NCBI RefSeq assembly: GCF_036499745.1
Contig: NZ_DASYDG010000002.1
Location: forward strand, 10,258-74,257
Direction of reading: 5' to 3'
Source: Pinirhizobacter sp036499745
GTDB taxonomy: Bacteria > Pseudomonadota > Gammaproteobacteria > Xanthomonadales > Rhodanobacteraceae
DNA length: 64,000 bases
The notes below the pieces were generated by a model that saw only the letters and a list, made by a program, of their open reading frames with translations, made no database searches and was not told the origin of the DNA. The position numbers and the translations under genes were made by a program. Shown one piece after another: positions 27,180 to 35,583 of the stretch (the stretch's first letter is position 1; every line of letters begins with the position of its first letter).

Positions 27180-27883
27180 CGCGTGTGGTAGATCCCTCAC
27201 TGCGCATGCTGTTCGACCAGATGCCTGGGCTATGGGGCTGCAAGGATGAAAACTCGGTTTTCATGTACGCCAATCCTGCGTATGCGAAGGCAGTTGGTGT
27301 CAAGCAACACCAGGATATGATTGGGAGTACCGACTTCGATACGCCTTGCGATACGGCAGCCTGCGCGGGCTTGTTCCAGGCGCAGGACAAGGAGGTCATG
27401 GTGAGTACAAAGCCACTGAAGATCCTGGATATCCATCCTTTTGCCGGCGGCGAATGGTGTGCCTATCTCTTCACGAAGACCCCCTTGATTCAGCAAGGAG
27501 AGATCATTGGAACGATCTTCCATGGCATGGATATCACGTCCGCTCGTACGTTGGAACTCGGCTCGCTTCTGGGTCGGATTCGAGCAGGAGCCGGGCGGGA
27601 AGGACAAGTCAGTTATCTGGTGGGCGATCAGGCCGGATCGGTTGACCTTAGCCCTCGCGAAGCGGAAGTCCTGTTTTTCCTGATTCGAGGGAAACGGGTG
27701 AAAGACATTGCTGTCCTTCTGGATTTGTCGCCACGGACCATAGAACAGCATGTAGCGACGTTGCGGCACAAATTTTCTGCCACTTCTCAATATGAGCTCA
27801 TTGATCAAGCCATTAACAGCGGTTATCTGGATTACATCCCAGAGCGTCTATTCAAGCAGCAGATGTCAGTAATTGTTCGCTAG
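27176..27883 (+). CDS. PAS-sensor LuxR-family transcriptional regulator
   Basis: 235 residues. Residues about 5-118 are a PAS domain (Y-A-N-P-A-Y-A-K near 32, T-D-F-D-x-P-C near 52, and a terminal G-x-I-x-H-G-M-D-I-T strand). Residues about 160-220 are a LuxR helix-turn-helix (S-P-R-E-A-E-V-L, then S-P-R-T-I-E-Q-H-V-A-T-L-R). There is no receiver or autoinducer domain, so a small ligand or redox signal is probably sensed by the PAS part. The ATG lies inside the stop of the cupin gene. The candidate operator at 26654-26699 suggests self-regulation. Confidence 0.85.
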   Translation: MTRVVDPSLRMLFDQMPGLWGCKDENSVFMYANPAYAKAVGVKQHQDMIGSTDFDTPCDTAACAGLFQAQDKEVMVSTKPLKILDIHPFAGGEWCAYLFTKTPLIQQGEIIGTIFHGMDITSARTLELGSLLGRIRAGAGREGQVSYLVGDQAGSVDLSPREAEVLFFLIRGKRVKDIAVLLDLSPRTIEQHVATLRHKFSATSQYELIDQAINSGYLDYIPERLFKQQMSVIVR

Positions 27884-27891
27884 GATTTATC

Positions 27892-28323
27892 ATGTACTCG
27901 CCCAATGACACGGAAGTCCACCGCGCCCTCGAGGTTCTCACAGGCTACGCGGTGCAGCTGCAGGTTGCGCTTCGGCGTTGCATCCGGTCGTACGCGATGG
28001 CATCTGCCGGCGAGACGCCCTCGCTTGAGCCACGGGACCTCCGCCGGCAACTGGGCCGCCTGCGTGAGTTGATGTTCCAGGCCCATCCGGCGGGCAGCGA
28101 CATCCTTCGCCGTTTCGAAAACTGGCGCGAAGACGTTGACGTGGCAAGCGTGCAACGCGATTTCCTTGTCTTACGCGCCAGCCGAGGGGTGGCGCATGGC
28201 CCTTCGTTATTCGAACTCACGCGCGCAACGGTACAACTGGAACGCGATACCGCGCGGATCAAAACGTGGGAAGACGCACTGTCCCTCGCGCTTCTTCCAA
28301 AGACAGCAGGCACGGCGGGCTGA
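27892..28323 (+). CDS. Hypothetical helical protein
   Basis: 143 residues, not recognised. It is mostly helical by residue pattern, rich in Leu and Arg, without signal peptide or membrane segments. TAGGAT precedes ATG 27892, and the gene follows the LuxR gene by 8 bases, so it probably belongs to the same transcript. Its end converges on the zinc-ribbon membrane protein gene. Confidence 0.6.
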   Translation: MYSPNDTEVHRALEVLTGYAVQLQVALRRCIRSYAMASAGETPSLEPRDLRRQLGRLRELMFQAHPAGSDILRRFENWREDVDVASVQRDFLVLRASRGVAHGPSLFELTRATVQLERDTARIKTWEDALSLALLPKTAGTAG

Positions 28324-28342
28324 TATCAGCCGCCCCAGGCTT

Positions 28343-28693
28343 TCAGGCCCATCGAACGAGCAAGGCCGTGACGGCCAGTACGGGAAGCACCACCAGGCCG
28401 ACAACCATGGCGAAACAACCACCTTTGCCTCTGGCGCCGCCGGCACGGGCACGCACGTGATGGCCATGGGCTGACGTGCGATTGACATGCCAGGTGCTGT
28501 GGCAGGCGTCGCAGTAGAACTGCGTTTTTCCGCTCCGCCATGCCTCGATGGTGCGGCTCGTGTGGGTCGTAACGGCGTGGCAACGCTTGCACCGAAACGC
28601 CCGCTCCTTCGGCATCTTCTTGGGCCAGAACCTGATGACGGCGCCGATCACCCCAACCACCACCACGATAAGAACGATATCGCTCAGGGTCAT
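28343..28693 (-). CDS. Small membrane protein with a Cys4 zinc-ribbon-like centre
   Basis: 116 residues with a hydrophobic helix at each end (about 4-22 and 93-113). The middle holds C-x2-C (C-K-R-C near 35-38) and C-x2-C-H (C-D-A-C-H near 61-65), a likely zinc ribbon. Function is unknown. Its ATG is 4 bases after the stop of the threonine-aldolase-like gene, so it is likely co-translated with it. Confidence 0.65.
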   Translation of the reverse strand: MTLSDIVLIVVVVGVIGAVIRFWPKKMPKERAFRCKRCHAVTTHTSRTIEAWRSGKTQFYCDACHSTWHVNRTSAHGHHVRARAGGARGKGGCFAMVVGLVVLPVLAVTALLVRWA

Positions 28694-28697
28694 GGCA

Positions 28698-29870
28698 TCA
28701 GCCCGCGAATGCCCGCGCGATCGCCTCAGGACTACGGCGAACGAGCGTCTCGTTGAATGTCAGCATCAGGCGACCATCCCGCAGCCCGCCAACCAGGATA
28801 TCCTGCTTTTTGAGCCGCTCGGCAAGCCCGGCCTGGCGCGCAGGCGCCACGGCCAGAAAGTGGATGTTGGTGCCGTTGGGTACACGCTGAACTGTATAGC
28901 CGTCGATGGAACCAAGCGCGGCCAAAAGCTTCTCGCCAGCCTGCCGCACCTTCGAGAAGCGCTCGGGGAATCCCTGCAAGGTGTCCAGCGCCAGCAGTGC
29001 CGGCATCCAGCCGTGATAGATCAGTCCACCAAAGAGATGGCGCAACTCGCGCGCCTGGGCCATCTGCGCCCTGTTTCCCGCCAGCACGGCGCCAAAGGGA
29101 GCGCCCAGATACTTATAAAGCGAGACATACACGGTGTCGAAGAGCGCCGTGTATTTTTGCACCGTGAACCCGTCGGCGCCGATATTGAGCAGCAGCCGCG
29201 CACCGTCCAGGTGCATGCCGATGCCCTTGGCGTGCGCGGTGGCGGATATCTGCTGGGCCAACTCGTACGGCACCATCTCGCCGTCGCAACGGCGCACTGG
29301 CGATTCGAGCGATATCGCACCGACCTTGATCGGATACGGGCCATGCTCGGCATCGTCGATGGACTTGTTCACTTCATCCATGGTCGGCGACGCCTTGCCT
29401 TCGGCCAGCGGCACCAGGTTGATGCCGCTGAGCGTGGTGACCGTATCGGCTTCGTCACGGTAGACATGGCTTTCGCGCTGCACCAGCGCGTGGCGATGCT
29501 CGCCGCAAAGCACCCGGATGGCAATGTGGTTGGCCAGCGTGCCCGTGGGCATGAAGACTGCGTCTTCCTTGCCAAGGAGGGTGGCGAAGTGCTGCTCCAG
29601 TTCCTCGACCGCGCCGTGCTGCAGGTAGCTGTCGGTGACCACCTCATGCCCGCTGCCGGGCGGGCTGGGCCGCGCGGCCAGGAGCTTGTCCAGATGCGCC
29701 ACCGTATCGCGGTTGTAGCGCGGGACATTGTCCCCGCGAAGCACCACCGCATGGTCGATATGGTCCGGATCAGCCCGGGTGGCGGCAAAGGCAGCGGCTG
29801 GCAGGCCCAGCCCGGCGAGCGCACTGCCGGCCACGGCCGAATACAGGAATTCCCGACGGTTCATGACCAT
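28698..29870 (-). CDS. Tat-exported threonine-aldolase-like PLP enzyme
   Basis: 390 residues of the fold-type I PLP beta-eliminating lyase/threonine aldolase family. Lys253 (S-L-Y-K-Y-L-G) is the likely Schiff-base lysine and Asp222 (H-L-D-G-A-R) contacts the PLP ring nitrogen; M-P-T-G-T-L-A-N near 108 binds the phosphate. The odd feature is the N-terminus: N-R-R-E-F-L (4-9) plus a hydrophobic alanine-rich stretch ending A-F-A-A, a twin-arginine signal. Threonine aldolases are normally cytoplasmic. Start at ATG 29870 (GGGGG upstream); ATG 29864 is equivalent. The activity on threonine, and export, are inferences. Confidence 0.8.
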   Translation of the reverse strand: MVMNRREFLYSAVAGSALAGLGLPAAAFAATRADPDHIDHAVVLRGDNVPRYNRDTVAHLDKLLAARPSPPGSGHEVVTDSYLQHGAVEELEQHFATLLGKEDAVFMPTGTLANHIAIRVLCGEHRHALVQRESHVYRDEADTVTTLSGINLVPLAEGKASPTMDEVNKSIDDAEHGPYPIKVGAISLESPVRRCDGEMVPYELAQQISATAHAKGIGMHLDGARLLLNIGADGFTVQKYTALFDTVYVSLYKYLGAPFGAVLAGNRAQMAQARELRHLFGGLIYHGWMPALLALDTLQGFPERFSKVRQAGEKLLAALGSIDGYTVQRVPNGTNIHFLAVAPARQAGLAERLKKQDILVGGLRDGRLMLTFNETLVRRSPEAIARAFAG

Positions 29871-29949
29871 GCCCGGTTGCCCCCTGGATAGATTGCCGCC
29901 GACCATAGCAGCGCGGCGGGCACGCCGCCACGGCCAGAGGCAACGGTGC

Positions 29950-30354
29950 TCAACGACCCTTGCAGGGGTAGGCACGGCGCAATGCGTCGCGCACCACGGC
30001 GGCCGCGGGCTGCGCGCCCAGCCCTGGATTGGCGGCAAAGTAGGCCTGGACCACGCGTATCAACTCGCCCGAGCGCTGCGCGGGAGTCGGGCAGGCTGTC
30101 GTCCCCTGCACGGCATCAGCCACGCCCTGCACATAGGCCATGGCCACACCGTCCCCACCATCGGCCGTGGGCGCTGCCTGCATGGAAAGTTCAAGCGCGT
30201 GCTCAAGTTCGCTGGCGTAGCGGTAATAGGGACGATCCGGGCCACTGAACGGCAGCGTTGCCGATTGTGCGTGTGCTCCGCCCGTGGGCCATGCCGCCAA
30301 GGCAAGGCACGATGCCGCCAAAACCCGTCCCACCTTGCCCGCTGCCTGGCCCAT
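29950..30354 (-). CDS. Rap1a/Tai-like small exported protein
   Basis: 134 residues with a signal peptide (1-30, ending A-H-A-Q). The mature part has G-x-A-M-A-Y-V-Q-G-V-A-D-A, a central C-P-T-P and a final A-Y-P-C, with an amphipathic helix ending A-A-N-P-G. This is the pattern of the Rap1a/Tai immunity family, periplasmic proteins that neutralise type VI amidase effectors and have many relatives of unknown role. No effector gene is beside it. GGAGAGC precedes ATG 30354. Confidence 0.65.
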   Translation of the reverse strand: MGQAAGKVGRVLAASCLALAAWPTGGAHAQSATLPFSGPDRPYYRYASELEHALELSMQAAPTADGGDGVAMAYVQGVADAVQGTTACPTPAQRSGELIRVVQAYFAANPGLGAQPAAAVVRDALRRAYPCKGR

Positions 30355-30516
30355 GGCGCTCTCCGAAGGATCCCGGAGGCGGGATCTTGCGGGACATCGT
30401 GCCAGCTTCCGGCCCCGGACGCCCGCGGAACTCCCCGTCCTGAATGCCGTCCAACGTGTTCACGTGCACGCCCCGCTGGTCGGTGCGTTAATAGCGGCAT
30501 CCTGCGGAGCCCCCTC

Positions 30517-30969
30517 ATGAAAGTTTCCCCGTTCCTCGCCGCCTTCGCCTTCTGCCTCTCCACGGCGGCTGCCGCGCAGTCCGCGAACAAGCCACTGAAC
30601 CTCAAGCTGCCGCCTTCGGACATCCCGGCCTCTTCGGCCACGGCGCCGGCCAGTGCCTCGACCTCGGCCAACGCCAATGCCGCCGTGCACGCGAAGGATC
30701 CCCCGGGCACGTACTACGGCGACCACAGCGGACGCATGGCCGTGGCCGACGAGACCCCTGTCGATCGCTGCGACGATGCCACCTACAACCAGCCGCAGGT
30801 ACACGGCAGTATCGAGACCGGCGTGGTGGGCGGCAGCCATATCCGCGGCGGCAGTTACCAGGGCGGCGGCGTTACCCTGTCGCAGGCCTTCGGCAGCTGC
30901 GATCATCCCACCGGGGGAGTCAGCATCTCGGTGGAAGGGGTGAACAATAACTTCCACCACGGGCGGTGA
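30517..30969 (+). CDS. Hypothetical exported protein
   Basis: 150 residues. A signal peptide (1-20, ending A-A-A-Q) is followed by a low-complexity Ser/Ala/Pro linker (about 35-60) and a Gly-rich C-terminal half with a repeat of G-x-H/Y-x-G-G-x-Y. No family is recognised. GCGGAG precedes ATG 30517. It ends 4 bases before the exported EEP hydrolase gene, so the two form an operon. Confidence 0.65.
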   Translation: MKVSPFLAAFAFCLSTAAAAQSANKPLNLKLPPSDIPASSATAPASASTSANANAAVHAKDPPGTYYGDHSGRMAVADETPVDRCDDATYNQPQVHGSIETGVVGGSHIRGGSYQGGGVTLSQAFGSCDHPTGGVSISVEGVNNNFHHGR

Positions 30970-30973
30970 ATCC

Positions 30974-31792
30974 ATGCGCGTAGCCTTTCTGGCGGTACTG
31001 CTTGCCTTTATTCCCGCGCTTCATGCCGAACCGTTGAAGGTGATGACTTTCAATGTGCGCCTTCCGGTGGCGTCGGACGGACCCAACCGCTGGGAAGCGC
31101 GACGCGACCTCTTCGCCGATACCGTGCGCAAGGCCGATCCGGACGTCTTCGGCACGCAAGAGCTGTTCAAGCTGCAGGGCGATGACACCGTGCAGCGCCT
31201 GCCGCAGTACACCTGGTTCGGCCGGGGCCGCACCGGTGACGACAGCGACGAGCACATGGGCGTGTTCTACCGCAAAGACCGCCTGAAGGTGCTTCAATCA
31301 GGTAATTTCTGGCTGTCCGATACGCCGGACGTGGCGGGCAGCATCACCTGGGGCCATCCATTACCGCGCATGGTGACATGGGCCCTGTTCCAGCGCCTGA
31401 GCGACGGCAAGAAGTTCTACCTCTACGACACCCACCTGCCCTATCGCACGCAGGATGAAGACGCCCGCCTGAAGGGCGTCACCCTGATCATGAAGCGCAT
31501 GCAGGCGCTGCCGAAGAATATCCCGTTCATTCTTACCGGCGATTTCAATACCGGGCCGGAAAGCCAGGTGCATGCGGTCGTGGCGGCGAAGCTGAAGGAC
31601 GCCTGGGACACGGCACCTTCCCGAAGCGGCCCGGATAAAACCTTCCAGAACTTCACCGGGGTTCCCGACCGGCGCATCGACTGGATCTTCTACCGCGGCG
31701 TGAAGCCGCTCAGCGTGGAAACGGTCACGACGTCGAAGGATGGGCGATATCCGTCGGACCATTTTCCGGTGCTGGCGACATTCGAGCTTTAG
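30974..31792 (+). CDS. Exported endonuclease/exonuclease/phosphatase (EEP) family protein
   Basis: 272 residues with a short signal peptide (1-18, ending L-H-A-E). EEP motifs are present in order: M-T-F-N-V near 24, G-T-Q-E near 62 (metal-binding Glu), D-T-H-L-P near 154, G-D-F-N near 185 and S-D-H-F-P-V near 263. Such exported members are often phosphodiesterases or sphingomyelinase/nuclease-like enzymes; the substrate is unknown. Its last 68 bases overlap the opposite-strand hydrolase gene tail to tail. Confidence 0.85.
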   Translation: MRVAFLAVLLAFIPALHAEPLKVMTFNVRLPVASDGPNRWEARRDLFADTVRKADPDVFGTQELFKLQGDDTVQRLPQYTWFGRGRTGDDSDEHMGVFYRKDRLKVLQSGNFWLSDTPDVAGSITWGHPLPRMVTWALFQRLSDGKKFYLYDTHLPYRTQDEDARLKGVTLIMKRMQALPKNIPFILTGDFNTGPESQVHAVVAAKLKDAWDTAPSRSGPDKTFQNFTGVPDRRIDWIFYRGVKPLSVETVTTSKDGRYPSDHFPVLATFEL

Positions 31793-32639
31793 CATCGTCA
31801 GCCACGGCCTTGATCACTACGCCTTCGTCCAGGATTTCATGACCCTTGCCGGGGATGATCAACATCGACGCATCGAAACCGCGTGCCTTGGCCTTGGCCA
31901 CGTAGTCACGCGCGTACACGGGCAAAGCCAGTGGATCGTCCGAGCCTGAAATCGCGGTAATGGCCACGCCGGGCTTCATCTGGTCGAGCGTCTGCAGCGG
32001 TGACAGGCTGCGGACGGGAAACAGCCATACAGGGCTCGTTTGCAGCTTGGCCATGTGCTTGCGGAAGGGCGGCACGTCGCAGGGGCACGCGGCCAGGTAC
32101 ACATGCTGCACCAGTCCCGGGCTAAGCGCGGCGATGTTCGCCGCCATCGTGGCGCCGCCGGAATGCCCCAGCAGCAGCACGGAGGGCGCATGGAAGCGTG
32201 TCTTGAGCTCGGCGATGGCGTCGGCCAGGTCCTTCACCGCTTCGGGCGTGTAGTTATCTCCCGAGGTCGACCCATGCTCGCCATCGGAATGCGCACCGTA
32301 GGCATCGGTGTATCCCGGGCGTATCAGCGCCACCACGCGCGCACCAGGCGCCGCATTGGCGATGTCCGCCGCCACGCCGTACTGGTAGCGCGGATGAGCG
32401 AACGGTGCATCGCCGTGCAGGATCACCACCAGCGGAGCCGATGGATTGAGTTGGCCCTCAAGGTGCATGCGGCCAACGATGCGGTGGCCTTCGGCACCAG
32501 CGGTCACAGCGTCGCCGCCTGCCTTGTCGGCAGGAATGATCGGCGCGAACGTGCCGCGCACGGCGACCATCATGTAGGCAAAGTACAGCACGAACAGCAC
32601 CAGCAGGACGACCACGCCCAGGATGATTTTCTTGCGCAT
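31725..32639 (-). CDS. Membrane-anchored alpha/beta hydrolase
   Basis: 304 residues with one N-terminal helix (about 5-27). The alpha/beta hydrolase core has an oxyanion strand V-V-I-L-H-G-D, the nucleophile elbow G-H-S-G-G near 160 (Ser), acidic S-D-D near 234 and a final G-H-E (His near 267). It could be an esterase or peptidase. ATG 32639 directly follows the stop of the SDR gene with no gap, so it is the last gene of the ClC/SDR operon. It overlaps the convergent EEP gene by 68 bases. Confidence 0.82.
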   Translation of the reverse strand: MRKKIILGVVVLLVLFVLYFAYMMVAVRGTFAPIIPADKAGGDAVTAGAEGHRIVGRMHLEGQLNPSAPLVVILHGDAPFAHPRYQYGVAADIANAAPGARVVALIRPGYTDAYGAHSDGEHGSTSGDNYTPEAVKDLADAIAELKTRFHAPSVLLLGHSGGATMAANIAALSPGLVQHVYLAACPCDVPPFRKHMAKLQTSPVWLFPVRSLSPLQTLDQMKPGVAITAISGSDDPLALPVYARDYVAKAKARGFDASMLIIPGKGHEILDEGVVIKAVADDAKARMSPAPENGPTDIAHPSTS

Positions 32640-33455
32640 CTAACGCCCCTTGAAGCGATCCATCGTGTGATACACGCCAAAGACGTGGTCGGCGACCCAA
32701 TCCCATGCGCGCAGCGGCAGTATGCCCTTCGCGATTTTCCCCAAGGTTACCGTCCAGGGCAACATCAACAGGGGCCGACCGGCCAGCATGGCGCGCCAGA
32801 CACGGTCCACCACGTAGTTCGGCTTCATCACCGGCGTCATCAGCGGACCGCGCGCGCCTTCGAACATGCCGGTGGAGACATAGCCGGGGCACACGGTCGT
32901 GACCTTTACATGATCATGCCCAGCCTGGATCAATTCCAGTCGAAGGGAATCGCTCCAGCCCACGGCAGCCCACTTCGAGGCGCAATAGACGCTCATGCGT
33001 GGATTGGACACCGTGCCCGCCGCCGAGGCGATGGTGACGATGCGGCATTCGCGCCTGCTTGCCATCATCGCCGGAAGGAACCCGGCGGTGATGTACATCG
33101 GAGCCAGCGCGTTGATTTCCATGGTCAGGCGCGTATCGGCAGCGGTGTGCTCCCAGAAGTACTTCCCACGCACAATGCCGGCATTGTTGATGATGATGTC
33201 CGGATCGCCGACGTCCTTGCGCACGCGGTCGGACGCCGCAACGATGGCGTCAAGGCTGCCGATATCCACAAGATAGGGCGCCAACCGAACGCCGGCATCC
33301 TTCAGCGCAAGCACCGTGCGCTCAAGCTCCTCCTGGTTGATATCCCAGAGGATCACCACGGCGGCACCCTCGCTCACCGCACGCTCGGCGTAAAGACGCC
33401 CCATGCCCATCGCTGCACCGGTAATGAGGATCGTCTTTCCCCGGATGTTTTTCAT
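32640..33455 (-). CDS. Short-chain dehydrogenase/reductase
   Basis: 271 residues. Rossmann motif G13-x3-G17-x-G19, N-N-A-G near 91, catalytic Ser (I-A-S-A-A near 145) and Y-C-A-S-K (Tyr/Lys near 158-162). The C-terminal 60 residues (after P-G-Y-V-S-T) resemble the membrane-lipid-associated SDR group. Substrate unknown. Its start overlaps the small Cys-motif gene by ATGA and its stop abuts the hydrolase start, so all three are translationally coupled. Confidence 0.87.
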   Translation of the reverse strand: MKNIRGKTILITGAAMGMGRLYAERAVSEGAAVVILWDINQEELERTVLALKDAGVRLAPYLVDIGSLDAIVAASDRVRKDVGDPDIIINNAGIVRGKYFWEHTAADTRLTMEINALAPMYITAGFLPAMMASRRECRIVTIASAAGTVSNPRMSVYCASKWAAVGWSDSLRLELIQAGHDHVKVTTVCPGYVSTGMFEGARGPLMTPVMKPNYVVDRVWRAMLAGRPLLMLPWTVTLGKIAKGILPLRAWDWVADHVFGVYHTMDRFKGR

Positions 33456-33640
33456 GGGCCGTCCTTGATCGGACGACGATCATAACCCTCCGGCGGCATC
33501 GGGCCATCCTGGCAGGCCCAGCACGGCATGGGCACGTGGCAGCCCACTTCCTCGTCGATCACCACCACCTCGCCGGTACCGTGGCAAACCGGGCACGAAG
33601 GCTGGGCGGGCTTGTCGGTTGGCAGGGCCTTCGATGTCAT
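33452..33640 (-). CDS. Cys-motif microprotein
   Basis: 62 residues with C-P-V-C-H-G-T-G (16-23) and C-W-A-C (40-43), spaced as in a zinc knuckle of the DnaJ type (C-x2-C-x-G-x-G), plus an acidic centre and a proline-rich tail. It has no signal peptide or membrane segment. Both ends overlap neighbours by 4 bases (ClC upstream, SDR downstream), which argues strongly that it is translated. Could be a metal-binding accessory to the neighbouring enzymes; function unknown. Confidence 0.75.
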   Translation of the reverse strand: MTSKALPTDKPAQPSCPVCHGTGEVVVIDEEVGCHVPMPCWACQDGPMPPEGYDRRPIKDGP

Positions 33641-35493
33641 CGTTGCTTGCGCTCCCGGAAACGGAAATGCCGCGACGCCTCGCGTGCCGAACGCAAGCGG
33701 TGCGCATGGGCGGCCAGGAGGTCGCCACGCGTGATGATACCCAGCATTTTCATCGGAACGCGCGGGTCGACGACGATGAGCCGCCCCACCCCGGCTTCCA
33801 CCATGTGGTCGGCGGCTTCGCGCAGCGAGTGATCCGCACGCACCACCAGCGGTGGACGCCGCAACAACGTGTCCAGCGTCACTTCGTCTGGCCGCGCCGG
33901 ATCGAACAGGTCGCGCCGCGTGAGCACGCCCAGTAGTTCGCCCCCCTGGTTACCAAGGATGGGGAAGCCCTGGTGCGAGGCCTTCTTGCCACCGGTGGCA
34001 AGCCATTGGCGGACTTCACCCAATGTCTGGCCGGCCTTGAGACTCACTACATCGCGTGAGCAGGCGTCGCCCACATGAACCTGGTCCAGGAAGTCGGCGC
34101 TGTATTCCGACGGCACACGTACGCCGCGACGCACGATCTTCTCGGTCATGATGGTGTTGCGCATCATCAGCCCGGATACCAGGAAGGCCGCGGCGCATCC
34201 ACCGAGCAAGGGCAGCAGGCCATGGGTCTGCTGGGTGGTTTCGAACGAAAACACCACGGCAGTAAGGAACGCCCGCGATGCACCGGCGAACATCGCGGCC
34301 ATGCAGACGAGGGCTGCCAGTTTCGGATCCACGCCCAGCCACGGCACATAGGTGGCAAGCGCGATGCCTATCGCACCGCCCAGTGCACCACCGATGGTGA
34401 ACAGTGGCGCCAGCGTGCCACCGGATGTACCACTGCCCAGCGCCACCGACCACGACAGCAGTTTCATCAGGCAAAGCGCGAGCATGGCGCCCATGCCGAT
34501 GCCGCCGCTGAGCACCAGGGAAATGTTGTCGTAGCCCACGCCGAGCGTGCGCGGCATGAAATAGCCCACGATACCCACCACCAGTCCGCCGATGGCCGGC
34601 CACCACATCCAGTGGATGGGCAGGCGCTCGAAGGCATCCTCGATGCCATAGGAAAGGCGTGTAACGCCCACGCTCGCCACGCCCACCAGCGCGCCGAGCG
34701 CGACATAGGTGGCAAGTGCGACGAGGCTGGCCGACTGCACGGTCGGCATGGGGAATACCGCGCCCGCGCCGTCGAAGTACACGTGCATGCCCGCGCCCAC
34801 CATGGCGGCCAGGGCCACCGGGATCAGCGAACGGGCGCGGCGTTCGAACAACAGCAATTCCACCGCCAGCAGTACGGCCGCCACGGGCGCGGCGAACACC
34901 GCCGCCATACCGGCTGCGGCACCCGCGGCAAGCAGTGTCTTGCGTTCGTCGGCGGTGACATGCAGCCATTGGCCAAGCAGCGAACCGAGCGCACCGCCAG
35001 TGGCGATGATCGGGCCTTCCGCACCGAACGGGCCGCCGGTGCCGATGGCCACCGCGGACGACACCGGCTTCAACCAGGTGATGATCGGCGGGATGCGGCT
35101 GTCGTTGCGCAGCACCTGCTCCATGGCTTCGGGAATGCCGTGGCCGCGAATGGCGCGTGAGCCGAAACGCGCCATCAAACCCACCACCAGGCCGCCCAGC
35201 ACCGGTATGCCGATAGCCCATACACCAAGGGTGTTATGGGCGGGGCTGGTGAAGTCGGTGCTGATGCGCCCGTAGTAAACCAGGTTGGTGACCAGGCCGA
35301 TCAGCCCGGTAAGCCACTGGGCCACCAGCGCCACCAGGGCCGCCAAGACGATGCCCGTACCGGCGATCCAGGCCACACGCCAGTCCAGCGGCCGGAACTG
35401 GCGCGGCATGTGAGCAGCAGCAAGGGTCGGATCCAGCGACGGGGCGAGCGGAACCGCCGCACGGGTGTGCGGACCGGGTGGAAATTCAGTCAT
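33637..35493 (-). CDS. ClC-type chloride channel/transporter with two CBS domains
   Basis: 618 residues. Ten or more membrane helices carry the ClC signatures G-H-G-I-P-E (117-122), G-G-P-F-G-A-E-G-P (153-161; Glu159 is the gating glutamate, with Ala where Arg or Lys is usual) and G-G-T-L-A-P (usual form G-G-x-F-x-P). After the last helix, residues about 455-600 form a CBS pair. A Glu in the E-L-L-L-F-E-R-R region could act in proton coupling, so an H+/Cl- antiporter is likely, but the altered filter residues leave channel versus antiporter open. The gene overlaps the Cys-motif gene by 4 bases. Confidence 0.87.
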   Translation of the reverse strand: MTEFPPGPHTRAAVPLAPSLDPTLAAAHMPRQFRPLDWRVAWIAGTGIVLAALVALVAQWLTGLIGLVTNLVYYGRISTDFTSPAHNTLGVWAIGIPVLGGLVVGLMARFGSRAIRGHGIPEAMEQVLRNDSRIPPIITWLKPVSSAVAIGTGGPFGAEGPIIATGGALGSLLGQWLHVTADERKTLLAAGAAAGMAAVFAAPVAAVLLAVELLLFERRARSLIPVALAAMVGAGMHVYFDGAGAVFPMPTVQSASLVALATYVALGALVGVASVGVTRLSYGIEDAFERLPIHWMWWPAIGGLVVGIVGYFMPRTLGVGYDNISLVLSGGIGMGAMLALCLMKLLSWSVALGSGTSGGTLAPLFTIGGALGGAIGIALATYVPWLGVDPKLAALVCMAAMFAGASRAFLTAVVFSFETTQQTHGLLPLLGGCAAAFLVSGLMMRNTIMTEKIVRRGVRVPSEYSADFLDQVHVGDACSRDVVSLKAGQTLGEVRQWLATGGKKASHQGFPILGNQGGELLGVLTRRDLFDPARPDEVTLDTLLRRPPLVVRADHSLREAADHMVEAGVGRLIVVDPRVPMKMLGIITRGDLLAAHAHRLRSAREASRHFRFRERKQR

Positions 35494-35583
35494 GAGGGGA
35501 AAACCGGAGATGTCAGCCGCAGAAGGTTACGCGGATGCAGGCTCCGTAGCTGGCTGGAACTTAAACGGCGTTGCCGGGGGGAT

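Noticed and set aside
28548..29891. A 447-codon + strand frame.
   Set aside because: Shadow of the threonine-aldolase-like gene.
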